Source: Halomonas sp. LBP4 (GTDB lineage Bacteria; Pseudomonadota; Gammaproteobacteria; Pseudomonadales; Halomonadaceae). From it: a stretch of 64,000 nt of DNA. The DNA is taken from contig NZ_PDOG01000008.1 in NCBI RefSeq assembly GCF_003202205.1, forward strand, positions 5,276 through 69,275, given 5' to 3'. The translations under genes were made by a program, and so were the position numbers. The notes below the pieces were generated by a model. That model was not told where the DNA came from. It made no database searches and saw nothing but the letters and a program-made list of their open reading frames with translations. Numbering within the stretch: position 1 is the stretch's first letter; each line of letters begins with the position of its first letter. Shown here piece by piece: positions 25,164 through 32,842 of this stretch.

Positions 25164-26192
25164 TCAGCGCCAGCCGACGCGATCGAAGATGCGAACCGCC
25201 TCGGGGTTGTTCTCGCCCAGGATGCTGATGTTGAGGTCATCCTTCTTGAAGTCGCCCCAGGACTCCAGGGTCGGCGCCTTCTCGATGCCTTCCACCACCG
25301 GGAACTCGTTGTTGCCGGAGGCGAAGATGGCCTGGGCCTCGTCGGAGGCGAGGAACTCCAGGAAACGGATGGCGTTGTCGCGGTTCTGGGAGCCCTCGAC
25401 GACACCGGCGCCGCCGACGTTGACGTGGGTGCCGCGGCCATTCTGGTTGGGGAAGAGGATGCCGACCTTGTCCGCCGCTTCGCGATCCGCCGGGTCCTCG
25501 GAGTCGAGCAGGCGGACATAGTAGTAGTGGTTGGCCACGGCCAGGTCGCACTCACCGCTGGCGACGCCCTTGATCTGGTCGGTGTCGCCACCTTCGGGCT
25601 GGCGGGCGAAGTTGTTGACCACGCCCTGGGCCCACTCCTCGGCGCCTTCCACGCCATGGTGCTCGATCATCGAGGCCAGCAGCGACTGGTTGTAGATGTT
25701 GTTGGACGAGCGGATGCAGACCTTGCCCTCGAAGCGCGGGTCGGCCAGGTCTTCGTAACTGCTGATCTCGCTCGGGTCGAAGTTGTCGCGGTTGTAGAAG
25801 ATGGCGCGGGCCCGCTGGCTGAAGCCGAACCACTTGCCTTCCGGGTGACGCATGGCCTCCGGCAGGCGCTCGGCCAGCACCTCGGACTCGATGCCCTGGA
25901 AGATGCCTTCCTGCTCCGCGCGCCACAGGCGGCCGGCATCGACGGTCATCATGACGTCGGCGGGGCTCGCCACGCCCTCGCGCTGGATGCGCTCGATCAG
26001 TTGGTCTGAGTCGCCTTCCAGGACGTTGACCTTGATGCCGGTCTGCTCGGTGAAGGCCTCGTACAACCGCTCGTCCGAATCATAGTGGCGTGCCGAGTAG
26101 AGGTTGACCTCATCGGCAGTGGCGCTGGTGGCGAAAGCCGAACCGGCCAGTACGGCGGCGAATGGAACGGCGAGACGGTGGCGGTTGATCAT
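25164..26192 (-). CDS. Fe(3+) ABC transporter substrate-binding protein (FbpA/FutA type)
   Basis: A 342-aa periplasmic binding protein with signal peptide (LAVPFAAVLAGSAFATSATA). It matches iron-binding FbpA/FutA proteins: VNLYSARHYDSDERLYEAF (first Tyr/His cluster), VMMTVDAGRLWRAEQEG, ADPRFEGKVCIRSSNNIYNQSLLASMI, and the double tyrosine motif LAVANHYYYVRL near residue 225 that coordinates ferric iron. The ATG at 26192 begins the signal peptide. It shares a divergent 268-bp promoter region with the ATPase gene, with a Fur-box-like site upstream. The permease is encoded further along in opposite orientation to the ATPase. Confidence 0.92.
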   Translation of the reverse strand: MINRHRLAVPFAAVLAGSAFATSATADEVNLYSARHYDSDERLYEAFTEQTGIKVNVLEGDSDQLIERIQREGVASPADVMMTVDAGRLWRAEQEGIFQGIESEVLAERLPEAMRHPEGKWFGFSQRARAIFYNRDNFDPSEISSYEDLADPRFEGKVCIRSSNNIYNQSLLASMIEHHGVEGAEEWAQGVVNNFARQPEGGDTDQIKGVASGECDLAVANHYYYVRLLDSEDPADREAADKVGILFPNQNGRGTHVNVGGAGVVEGSQNRDNAIRFLEFLASDEAQAIFASGNNEFPVVEGIEKAPTLESWGDFKKDDLNISILGENNPEAVRIFDRVGWR

Positions 26193-26233
26193 TGTGTGCA
26201 CCTCATGAGCCTGCTGGAGTGAAGGCATTGCCC

Positions 26234-26252
26234 TTGAATGATAATACGTTGC
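26234..26252 (-). promoter_or_regulatory. Possible Fur box upstream of the iron-binding protein gene
   Basis: The core aatgataat is an exact match to nine bases of the 19-bp Fur consensus (GATAATGATAATCATTATC); overall 11 or 12 of 19 agree, the right half being poor. It lies 42 bp before the start codon of the iron-binding protein and overlaps a -10-like tattat on the minus strand. This fits iron repression but is not strong. Confidence 0.4.
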
Positions 26253-26460
26253 ATTAGCGCAATCGCCATTGAACGCTTTCGCCTGCCTGTCGTCAAGCCC
26301 TGGTGATGCTGGCCTGGTCAGTTAAGTGGCTGATGCCATGACGGAAAGCATGAAGCGGTGGAAAATATTGCGAATGCGAGTACATTTCAAACGTATTTAC
26401 TGGACATTTCGGTTACGATGAGGGCCGTTCTTGCCATTCCGACCAAGCTGCCCTGATGCC

Positions 26461-27654
26461 ATGACCAGCCAACAGAACCAAGTGGAAGCCGGACAGGCCC
26501 CGAGTCGCCAGCCACCCGTGTTGTCGATGAAGGGGGTGCACCATTCCTTCGGTCGTCTTGCCGCCGTACAGGGGGTCGATCTGGACGTCGCGCCCGGCGA
26601 GGTCGTCTGCCTGCTGGGGCCCTCCGGCTGTGGCAAGACGACCCTGCTGCGCATTGCCGCCGGGCTGGAAGTGCTGCAGCAGGGCCGCGTGTCCCTCAAC
26701 GGGGGTGCCATCGCGGTACCCCATGGCCGGCATCTGCCCCCGGAGAAGCGTAACGTGGGCCTGGCGTTCCAGGATTCGGCGCTCTTCCCGCACCTCTCCG
26801 TGCTCGAGAACGTGACCTTCGGCCTGAAGGGCGAGCCATTGCCGCAGCGGCGCAAGCGCGCGCTGGGGTTGCTCGAGCAGCTGGGCATGGCGGCCTATGC
26901 CGATGTCTATCCGCACATGCTCTCGGGGGGGCAGCAGCAACGCGTGGCCCTGGCCCGGGCGCTGGCGCCGGCGCCGCAACTGATGCTGCTCGACGAACCG
27001 TTCTCCAGCCTGGACGCCAGGCTGCGAGACCGCATTCGGGACGATACGCTGCATGTCCTCAAGAAGGTGGGCGCCGGCACGCTGCTGGTCACCCATGACC
27101 CGGAGGAGGCCATGTTCATGGCCGACCGCATCGCCCTGATGCGCGATGGCCGCATCGTTCAGATGGGCACCCCGCGCGAGCTCTACTGCCATCCCTGCGA
27201 CCCCTTCGTCGTCACCTTCTTCGGCGAAGTGAACGAGCTGAGTGGCGAGGTGCGCGATGGCTGCGTGCAGACGCCGTTGGGGCCGGTGGCCGCCGGCTGG
27301 CTGGCAGAGGGGGCGCAGGCCCAGGTGATGGTGCGTCCGGAAGCCTTGCGACTCACCGCGCGCGATGAGCCGCCCGAGGGACATCGCTACAGTCACGTGA
27401 TCATGGCCAAGCTGCTGGGGCGCAGCAGCCTGCTGCATATCTGTGCCCATGGCGTGGATGGCCGTGAAGCTCACCTGCATGCTCGGGTGCCCGGCGTCTT
27501 CCTGCCCGCCGAGGGGCAGCCGGTGGATATCCATCTCGACCCGTCACAGGTCTTTGTCTTTCCCTCCGAAGCCGGTCTGGCCGGGGCGGGAGCGGCGCAG
27601 GGCCATGCTGAGCAGGATCACCGGGATTATGCCCACAGCCACGATAGCCAGTGA
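26461..27654 (+). CDS. Fe(3+) ABC transporter ATP-binding protein (FbpC type)
   Basis: This is an ABC ATPase of 397 aa. The Walker A is GPSGCGKTT, the signature MLSGGQQQRVALARAL, Walker B LMLLDEPFSSLD and the H-loop LLVTHDPEE. It is followed by a TOBE-like C-terminal domain (VMVRPEALRLTA.. HLHARVPGVFLP..VDIHL). The length is above normal. About 30 residues after VFVFPSE (EAGLAGAGAAQGHAEQD...) are read from DNA that is also the antisense 3' end of the permease gene. The ATG at 26461 follows a poor ribosome binding site. It partners the genes at 25164 and 27544. Confidence 0.92.
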   Translation: MTSQQNQVEAGQAPSRQPPVLSMKGVHHSFGRLAAVQGVDLDVAPGEVVCLLGPSGCGKTTLLRIAAGLEVLQQGRVSLNGGAIAVPHGRHLPPEKRNVGLAFQDSALFPHLSVLENVTFGLKGEPLPQRRKRALGLLEQLGMAAYADVYPHMLSGGQQQRVALARALAPAPQLMLLDEPFSSLDARLRDRIRDDTLHVLKKVGAGTLLVTHDPEEAMFMADRIALMRDGRIVQMGTPRELYCHPCDPFVVTFFGEVNELSGEVRDGCVQTPLGPVAAGWLAEGAQAQVMVRPEALRLTARDEPPEGHRYSHVIMAKLLGRSSLLHICAHGVDGREAHLHARVPGVFLPAEGQPVDIHLDPSQVFVFPSEAGLAGAGAAQGHAEQDHRDYAHSHDSQ

Positions 27655-29253
27655 GGCGGTGGACGCCTCGGCCAGGCGCTCGTCCGATGCCAGGCTGTGC
27701 GCCCGCACGGCCAGCGTATCGAAGTTGAAGGGGCGCAGGATGATGGTGGCGGGCAGTTCCTTCATGACATCGACGAACACCAGGATACCGGCGGCCAGCA
27801 GGCTGCCGCGCATGATGGGGGTGTGAATCCGCCGCAGCGTACCGGTGGCGGTCTCGCCGAGGGTCCGGGCCGCCGCATCCATGCTGGGTGTGACCTTGCC
27901 GAGGCTGGCCTCGACGGCATTGAACGAGACGGCCAGGAAGCGCACCACATAGGCGTAGACGAGGATGAAGGCCGAGCCGCTGAAGATCAACCCGATGATC
28001 ACGCCGTGGTGCTCGTGCAGCCAGTCGTTGATGGTGTTGTCCAGCCAGGCGAAGGGGATCAGGATGCCCACGGCGATGACCGAGCCGGGAATGGCATAGC
28101 CCAGGGAGGCGATGCGCGTGGCCGTCCGAGTGACCGGGCTGTTGTTGATGCGTGCGCCGTAGCTGAGGATCACCGCCAGTCCGACGGCAATCAGCGCGGC
28201 GACCGTGGCCAGCAGCAGGCTGTTCCAGGCGAAGTCGAGAAAGCGCGTACCGAACAGCGCATCTCCCTTCTGGATGGCGAGCTGCAACAGCAGGCCGCAG
28301 GGCAGCAGGAAGCCGATCAGCACCGGTATTGCGCAGGCGGCGAAAGCGCCGCTGGCATGCCAGCCGCGCAGGCGGTACTCGGGCAGTTGCTGATAGCGAT
28401 TCGTGGTGTGGAAATATTTCCGCTTGCCGCGTGACCAGCGCTCGAGCAACACCAGTGCGATGACGAAGACCAACAGGCAGGCGGCGAGCTGGGCGGCGGC
28501 GACCTGCTCGCCCATGCCGAACCAGGTGCGGTAGATGCCGGTGGTGAAGGTGTCGACGCCGAAGAACTGCACGGCGCCGAATTCGTTCAGGGTTTCCATC
28601 AAGGCCAGCGAGACACCGCCGATGATGGCGGGCCGTGCCAGCGGTACGGCCACGCTGGCGAACAGGTTCCAGGGGCCCCTGCCCAGGGTGCGCCCCACAT
28701 CCAGCACGCAGACCGACTGCTCGATGAAGGCCGCCCGCGTCAGCAGGTAGACATAAGGGTAGAGCACCAGGGTGATCAGGGTGGCGGCGCCGCCGAGGGA
28801 GCGGATGTCGGGAAAGTAGTAGTCGCCATGGCTCCAGCCGAACAGGTCACGCAGCCAGGTCTGCAGCGGGCCGGCAAACTGCAGAAAATCGGTATACGCG
28901 TAGGCGATCACATAGGTGGGTACCGCCAGTGGCAGTAGCAGGGCCCACTCGAAGAACCGTCGCCCCGGAAAGCGGCACATGACCACCAGCCAGGCGGTGC
29001 CGGTCCCGATCACCAGGGTGCCGATTCCTACCGCGATGGTCAGAAACAGGGTGTTGGCGAGATAGCGTCCCAGCACGGTGCTGGAGAGGTGTTGCCAGAC
29101 GCCGTCCGTGGGCATGGCGATATGGGCAAGGATGACCAGTACCGGCAAGGCCACGACGGTGGCAATGGCGAGTGTCAGGATGGTCCAGGGTCTGAAGAGA
29201 TTCGATAGCCGGTGCGCAATGGCGGACAACCCTGTGCTGGAGGATCTAGACAA
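27544..29253 (-). CDS. Fe(3+) ABC transporter permease (fused FbpB type)
   Basis: A 569-aa membrane protein with about twelve hydrophobic segments in two homologous halves, as in FbpB/SfuB permeases where both permease halves are one chain. The halves carry EAA-like loops contacting the ATPase: VGRTLGRGPWNLFASVAVPLARPAIIGG and ASLGKVTPSMDAAARTLGE.., each before a conserved G. No ATG lies near the N-terminus. The best start is TTG at 29253, preceded 7 bp upstream by aaggag. The 3' end overlaps the convergent ATPase gene by 111 bp. Orientation matches that of the binding-protein gene. Confidence 0.9.
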   Translation of the reverse strand: MSRSSSTGLSAIAHRLSNLFRPWTILTLAIATVVALPVLVILAHIAMPTDGVWQHLSSTVLGRYLANTLFLTIAVGIGTLVIGTGTAWLVVMCRFPGRRFFEWALLLPLAVPTYVIAYAYTDFLQFAGPLQTWLRDLFGWSHGDYYFPDIRSLGGAATLITLVLYPYVYLLTRAAFIEQSVCVLDVGRTLGRGPWNLFASVAVPLARPAIIGGVSLALMETLNEFGAVQFFGVDTFTTGIYRTWFGMGEQVAAAQLAACLLVFVIALVLLERWSRGKRKYFHTTNRYQQLPEYRLRGWHASGAFAACAIPVLIGFLLPCGLLLQLAIQKGDALFGTRFLDFAWNSLLLATVAALIAVGLAVILSYGARINNSPVTRTATRIASLGYAIPGSVIAVGILIPFAWLDNTINDWLHEHHGVIIGLIFSGSAFILVYAYVVRFLAVSFNAVEASLGKVTPSMDAAARTLGETATGTLRRIHTPIMRGSLLAAGILVFVDVMKELPATIILRPFNFDTLAVRAHSLASDERLAEASTASLAIVAVGIIPVILLSMALRRSRPGQTGFGGKDKDL

Positions 29254-29367
29254 GCGAGGACTCCTTGCGATGGCAGGGTCTCGGGCCGCAAATGCGAGAC
29301 CATGGCGGCTGCAAATATTATCAGCTAGGGCATGTGTCTGCAGCCTCGGCAACCCGCCCTCAGACGA

Positions 29368-29399
29368 AGGCGCCCGCCGTCGGGTGACGGCGGGCGCCT
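29368..29399 (-). terminator. Stem-loop after the TRAP operon
   Basis: A perfect 14-bp stem (aggcgcccgccgtc against gacggcgggcgcct) with a gggt loop lies 24 bp beyond the dctM stop on the minus strand. No T tract follows in that direction, so it is a terminator-like or mRNA-stabilising element. Confidence 0.6.
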
Positions 29400-29422
29400 C
29401 GTCATGGGGGCGGGCTGTCGGG

Positions 29423-30751
29423 TCAGTAGCCGAGCAGCATCGATGGCAAACCGGTGACCAGGGCCGGGAAGAACGCCATCAGCACACAGGCCAGGACGAT
29501 CAGCGCACAGAACGGGATCACCGCCTTGTAGAGGTCGACGATCTCGACCCCCTTGGGTGCCACGCCCTTGAGATAGAACAGCGCATAGCCGAAGGGCGGG
29601 GTGAGGAAGGAGGTCTGCAGCACCACCGCGACCATCACCACGAACCACAGCACGTCCACCCCCATGTTCTCGACGATGGGCAGCATGATCGGGAAGCTGA
29701 GCAGCACGATGCCGGTCCAGTCGAGAAACATGCCCAGGATGAATACCAGGAACAGCATCAGGATCAGGGCGCCGATGGTGCCCCCGGGCATCGCCATCAC
29801 CACGTCGTGGATCACGCTCATGCCCCCGCCTCGGGAGAACACCCCGGTGAAGGCGGTGGCCCCCACCAGCACCAGCATCACCATGGTGGTGGTCTTGCTG
29901 GCGTCGATCAGGGTGCGGTAGCAGGTACTGGCCTTGCGGTCGCCGAAGATCAGGAACAGCAGGAAGGCGATGGACACCCCGATGGCCGAGGCCTCGGTGG
30001 CGGTGGCGATGCCGGTGAACAGCGAGCCCAGCACCCCGAGGATCAGGCCCATGGGCGGCACCACGTACTTGGCCAGCATGATCAGCAGCTCGCGGGTACT
30101 GGTCTCGGCACGTTCTGCCGCCGGCACCGGCGGGCCATAGGAGGGCTTGATCCAGCAGATCACCAGCACGTACAGGGCGTACATCACGCCCAGCATCAGC
30201 CCGGGCACCAGCGCGCCGGCGAACAGCGCGCCCACCGAGACCGGCGAGTAGCTGGCCATCAGGATCAGCATGATGCTGGGCGGGATCAGGATGCCCAGGC
30301 AGCCGCTGGCCATGATCACCCCGGTGCTGAGCTCCTTGTTGTAGTGGTACTTGAGCATCGGCACCAGGGCGATCATGCCCATCACCGCGATGGAGGCGCC
30401 GACGATACCGGTGGTGGCGGCGAGCAGTACCGAGACGATGACCACCGTCAGCGCCAGGCCGCCGCGCAGGTTGGCCAGCAGCAGACGCATGGCGTCGAAC
30501 ATGCGCTCGGTGACCCCGGAATCGTTGAGGAAGCGCGCCATCAGCACGAACAGCGGGATGGCCACCAGGACATAGTTGTCCATGGCGTTGCCGTAGATGT
30601 TGTTGATCAGGGTGCCGAGCACCTTGACGCCCGGGCCCAGCACGGCGCCCAGCACGGCGACGCCGCCGAGCACGAAGGCCAGCGGATGGCCCATGAACAG
30701 GCCGATCAGCAGGCCACCGAACATGAACAGGGTAAGCAGTTCCGCACTCAT
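29423..30751 (-). CDS. dctM: TRAP transporter large permease subunit (DctM)
   Basis: A 442-aa protein with about twelve membrane helices, the ion-coupled transport subunit of a TRAP system. Family features are FMGHPLAFVLGG near the start, IPLFVLMARFLNDSG, the P/S-rich turn GCLGILIPPSIMLILMASYS, SEASAIGV-like ATEASAIGVSIAF, and a C-terminal LTPPFGYALFYLKG. It overlaps dctQ by 4 bp (ATGA), so it is coupled. It is the last gene of the dctP-dctQ-dctM operon. Confidence 0.95.
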   Translation of the reverse strand: MSAELLTLFMFGGLLIGLFMGHPLAFVLGGVAVLGAVLGPGVKVLGTLINNIYGNAMDNYVLVAIPLFVLMARFLNDSGVTERMFDAMRLLLANLRGGLALTVVIVSVLLAATTGIVGASIAVMGMIALVPMLKYHYNKELSTGVIMASGCLGILIPPSIMLILMASYSPVSVGALFAGALVPGLMLGVMYALYVLVICWIKPSYGPPVPAAERAETSTRELLIMLAKYVVPPMGLILGVLGSLFTGIATATEASAIGVSIAFLLFLIFGDRKASTCYRTLIDASKTTTMVMLVLVGATAFTGVFSRGGGMSVIHDVVMAMPGGTIGALILMLFLVFILGMFLDWTGIVLLSFPIMLPIVENMGVDVLWFVVMVAVVLQTSFLTPPFGYALFYLKGVAPKGVEIVDLYKAVIPFCALIVLACVLMAFFPALVTGLPSMLLGY

Positions 30752-31251
30752 GCCGAGGCCTCCTGGCGCAGTTCCTGGATGGCGCGGATGACGATGGCGA
30801 TGGCCTGCAGCAGTATCAGCGCCGCGGTGACGACGATCACCGCCTTCACCGGGTAGACGGGGATGGCGACCATGCCGTAGGTGGTCTCGCTGCGGCTGAA
30901 GGAGCGTTCGAAGAAGCTCCAGCCGTAGGTCAGCAGCATCCAGATGAAAGGTACGAAGAAGATCAGGTAGCCGAGGATCTCGACGGCGGCCCGCTTGCGT
31001 CGCGAGAGCAGACGCTTGAGCACGTCGACCTCGACATGGGCGTGGTGGCGCAGCCCATAGGCCGCCATCAGCATGAAATGGGCGCCGAACAGCATCTTGG
31101 TGACATCGAAGGCCCAGTCACTCGGGCGACCGAAGAAGAAGCGCATGGCGATGTCGTAGATCACGATCAGGGTGATCACGGCGAGGAGCGGGGCGACCAG
31201 GCGCCCGAAGCACTCGTTGAAGGTATCGATTGCCTTGGCGATGGCATTCAT
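30748..31251 (-). CDS. dctQ: TRAP transporter small permease subunit (DctQ)
   Basis: A 167-aa protein with four hydrophobic helices, the DctQ membrane partner. After the first helix comes the family block YDIAMRFFFGRPSDWAFDVTKMLFG, then HHAHVEVDVLKRLLSRRKRA. The ATG at 31251 fits the MNAIAKAIDTFNE start just before helix one; the open frame to 31374 adds residues covering the intercistronic hairpin. It lies between dctP and dctM, overlapping the latter. Confidence 0.92.
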   Translation of the reverse strand: MNAIAKAIDTFNECFGRLVAPLLAVITLIVIYDIAMRFFFGRPSDWAFDVTKMLFGAHFMLMAAYGLRHHAHVEVDVLKRLLSRRKRAAVEILGYLIFFVPFIWMLLTYGWSFFERSFSRSETTYGMVAIPVYPVKAVIVVTAALILLQAIAIVIRAIQELRQEASA

Positions 31252-31348
31252 GGTCGTGGATCTCGGGAATCGGGGTGGATTCGCAATCGTATCGAGCACG
31301 GCACGACGAGCGCCGCCGATGGCGAACCAGCGGCGGCGCTCCAGTCGG

Positions 31349-31372
31349 GCCCACCCGGCGTTGCGGGTGGGC
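31349..31372 (-). terminator. Intercistronic stem-loop between dctP and dctQ
   Basis: Arms gcccacccg and cgggtgggc (9 bp, 6-base loop) lie just after the dctP stop. Such hairpins after a binding-protein gene commonly let more binding protein than permease be made, by protecting the 3' end or ending part of the transcripts. That role is inferred here. Confidence 0.55.
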
Positions 31373-31383
31373 AAGGGGCACCT

Positions 31384-32487
31384 TTACAGGCAGGCCTCGA
31401 GTTCCTCCAGCGACGGCAGGTTGTCGGTGACCCGGCTCATGTTGTAAGGCACCGAAATGTCGCGCCAGTTGGCATAGTGCTCAAGGTAGCTGATCATGGA
31501 GTGGTAGACCTTGGCGTGCATCGGATCCTCGCAGGCCCCCTGGAGGATCACCTCGTTGGTGATCTCCTGGATGCGCGCGAGGTCCTCTTCGGCGAGCTGG
31601 TTGATCTCGGTGCCGTCCTCGAGGAACTTGACCGTGCCATCGGTGGACTCGCGCTCGGACCAGGCGAGTGACCAGGCCATGGTGGCCTCGGCGGCGATCT
31701 TCAGTTTCTCCTGGGTCTCCTCGGAGAGGGCGTCCCAGGCGTCCTTGTTGATCATCACGCCGAATACGCTGGCGGACTGGTGCCAGCCCGGAACGGACCA
31801 GTAGTCGGCCACCTCGGAGAAGCCGGCGTTGTAGTCGACCCCCGGTGTGGAGAATTCGGCACCATCGACCACACCGCGCTCGATCGCCTGGTAGATCTCG
31901 CCGCCGGCCAGGGTGACCTGGGAGCCGCCGAGCTGCTCGAGCACACGTCCCTGGTCACGGCCCGACAGGCGTACGCGCTTGCCCTCCAGGTCGGCCAGGC
32001 TCTCGATGGGCGTGCCACCACGGAAACCTGACTCGTTGTTGGTGATACCGTAGGGCAGGTAGACCATGTTGTACTGGCCGTAGACCTCCTGGTAGAGATC
32101 CCAGCCCCCCCACTGCATGATCCAGTTCAGGTAGTCCACGCCGTTGAACAGGCTGGTGGTGGTGGCCAGCGGCGAGAAGGCCGGGCTGTAGCCGGCCCAG
32201 TAGCCGGGCCAGTCGCCGGCGGCCTCGATGCTGCCGGTCTGGGTGGCATCGAAGACCTCGGTGCCGGGCATCAGGGTGCCGCCGGCGCGGAACTCGATCT
32301 GCAGCTCGTCGCCGGCCAGCTTGTTGACCAGTTCGGCCCAGTGCTGGTCGATCTGGATCAGGTCAAGGTTGTCCGGCCAGGTGGTGGTCATGGTCCACTG
32401 TTCCTGGGCCTGGGCGGTGGAGGAGAGGGCCGCGAGGGCAACGCCGGCGGCAAGGCCGGTGAGGGCAAACTGGGTCATCTTCTTCAT
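31384..32487 (-). CDS. dctP: TRAP transporter substrate-binding protein (DctP/TakP-like)
   Basis: A 367-aa periplasmic binding protein with signal peptide (ALTGLAAGVALAALSSTAQAQ). Blocks WGGWDLYQEVYGQYNMVYLPYG, GKRVRLSGRDQGRVLEQLGG, the gating segment LAGGEIYQAIERGVVDGAEFSTPGVD and WSVPGWHQSAS place it near the TakP-like DctP group, members of which bind 2-oxo acids and other carboxylates. The substrate is not fixed by sequence. The ATG at 32487 has agggag upstream. It heads the operon, with an inverted-repeat region about 230 bp upstream. Confidence 0.92.
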   Translation of the reverse strand: MKKMTQFALTGLAAGVALAALSSTAQAQEQWTMTTTWPDNLDLIQIDQHWAELVNKLAGDELQIEFRAGGTLMPGTEVFDATQTGSIEAAGDWPGYWAGYSPAFSPLATTTSLFNGVDYLNWIMQWGGWDLYQEVYGQYNMVYLPYGITNNESGFRGGTPIESLADLEGKRVRLSGRDQGRVLEQLGGSQVTLAGGEIYQAIERGVVDGAEFSTPGVDYNAGFSEVADYWSVPGWHQSASVFGVMINKDAWDALSEETQEKLKIAAEATMAWSLAWSERESTDGTVKFLEDGTEINQLAEEDLARIQEITNEVILQGACEDPMHAKVYHSMISYLEHYANWRDISVPYNMSRVTDNLPSLEELEACL

Positions 32488-32712
32488 TGATGCGCTCCCT
32501 GATGGGTTTTTCTGTTGTCGAGAAGAAGCAGAAACGCCGAGGCCGCATCCGTTGTAGTCCCTGACCGGTGGCGGCACCGCCTGCCCGCGGCTTGACCGGG
32601 TGGGCAGGTCGGCATGCAAGACAAGCTAGCATGGGGCGACTGTCACAATCGATAGGGCGCGCCGAGGGCGACCGCATGGCCGTGAGAGGGCGCGGAAGGC
32701 CCGGACGCTCAG

Positions 32713-32742
32713 TTGAAAGAGTTTTTCAATCAAGGGATTGAA
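32713..32742. promoter_or_regulatory. Two overlapping palindromes in the dctP/tmcA divergent region
   Basis: The 355-bp gap 32488-32842 separates dctP (minus) from tmcA (plus). Its right part is unusually AT-rich and contains ttgaaa/tttcaa (6-bp arms, 5-base centre, 32713-32729) overlapping ttcaatc/gattgaa (7-bp arms, 4-base centre, 32725-32742). This looks like a regulator-binding site, perhaps for the TRAP operon; I cannot name the regulator. The rest of the gap (32503-32700) shows nothing I can assign, and no gene. Confidence 0.45.
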
Positions 32743-32842
32743 TGGTTCGGCGTAACCTCAATTAGCATAGTAGATGTCACCCGCTGCGTTGAATACCGTG
32801 CAAAGACAAGACTAAAGTTCAGCCGAAGGGAGGCGCCTTTCC

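Noticed and set aside
26372..26388. A second Fur-like site in front of the iron ATPase gene (gaatgcgagtacatttc)
   Set aside because: Arms gaatg/catttc are short and need an extra base; too weak to list as a feature.
29078..30856. Plus-strand open frame of 592 codons across the permease start and dctM
   Set aside because: His/Gln/Asp-rich shadow of membrane-protein genes; dctM explains the DNA.
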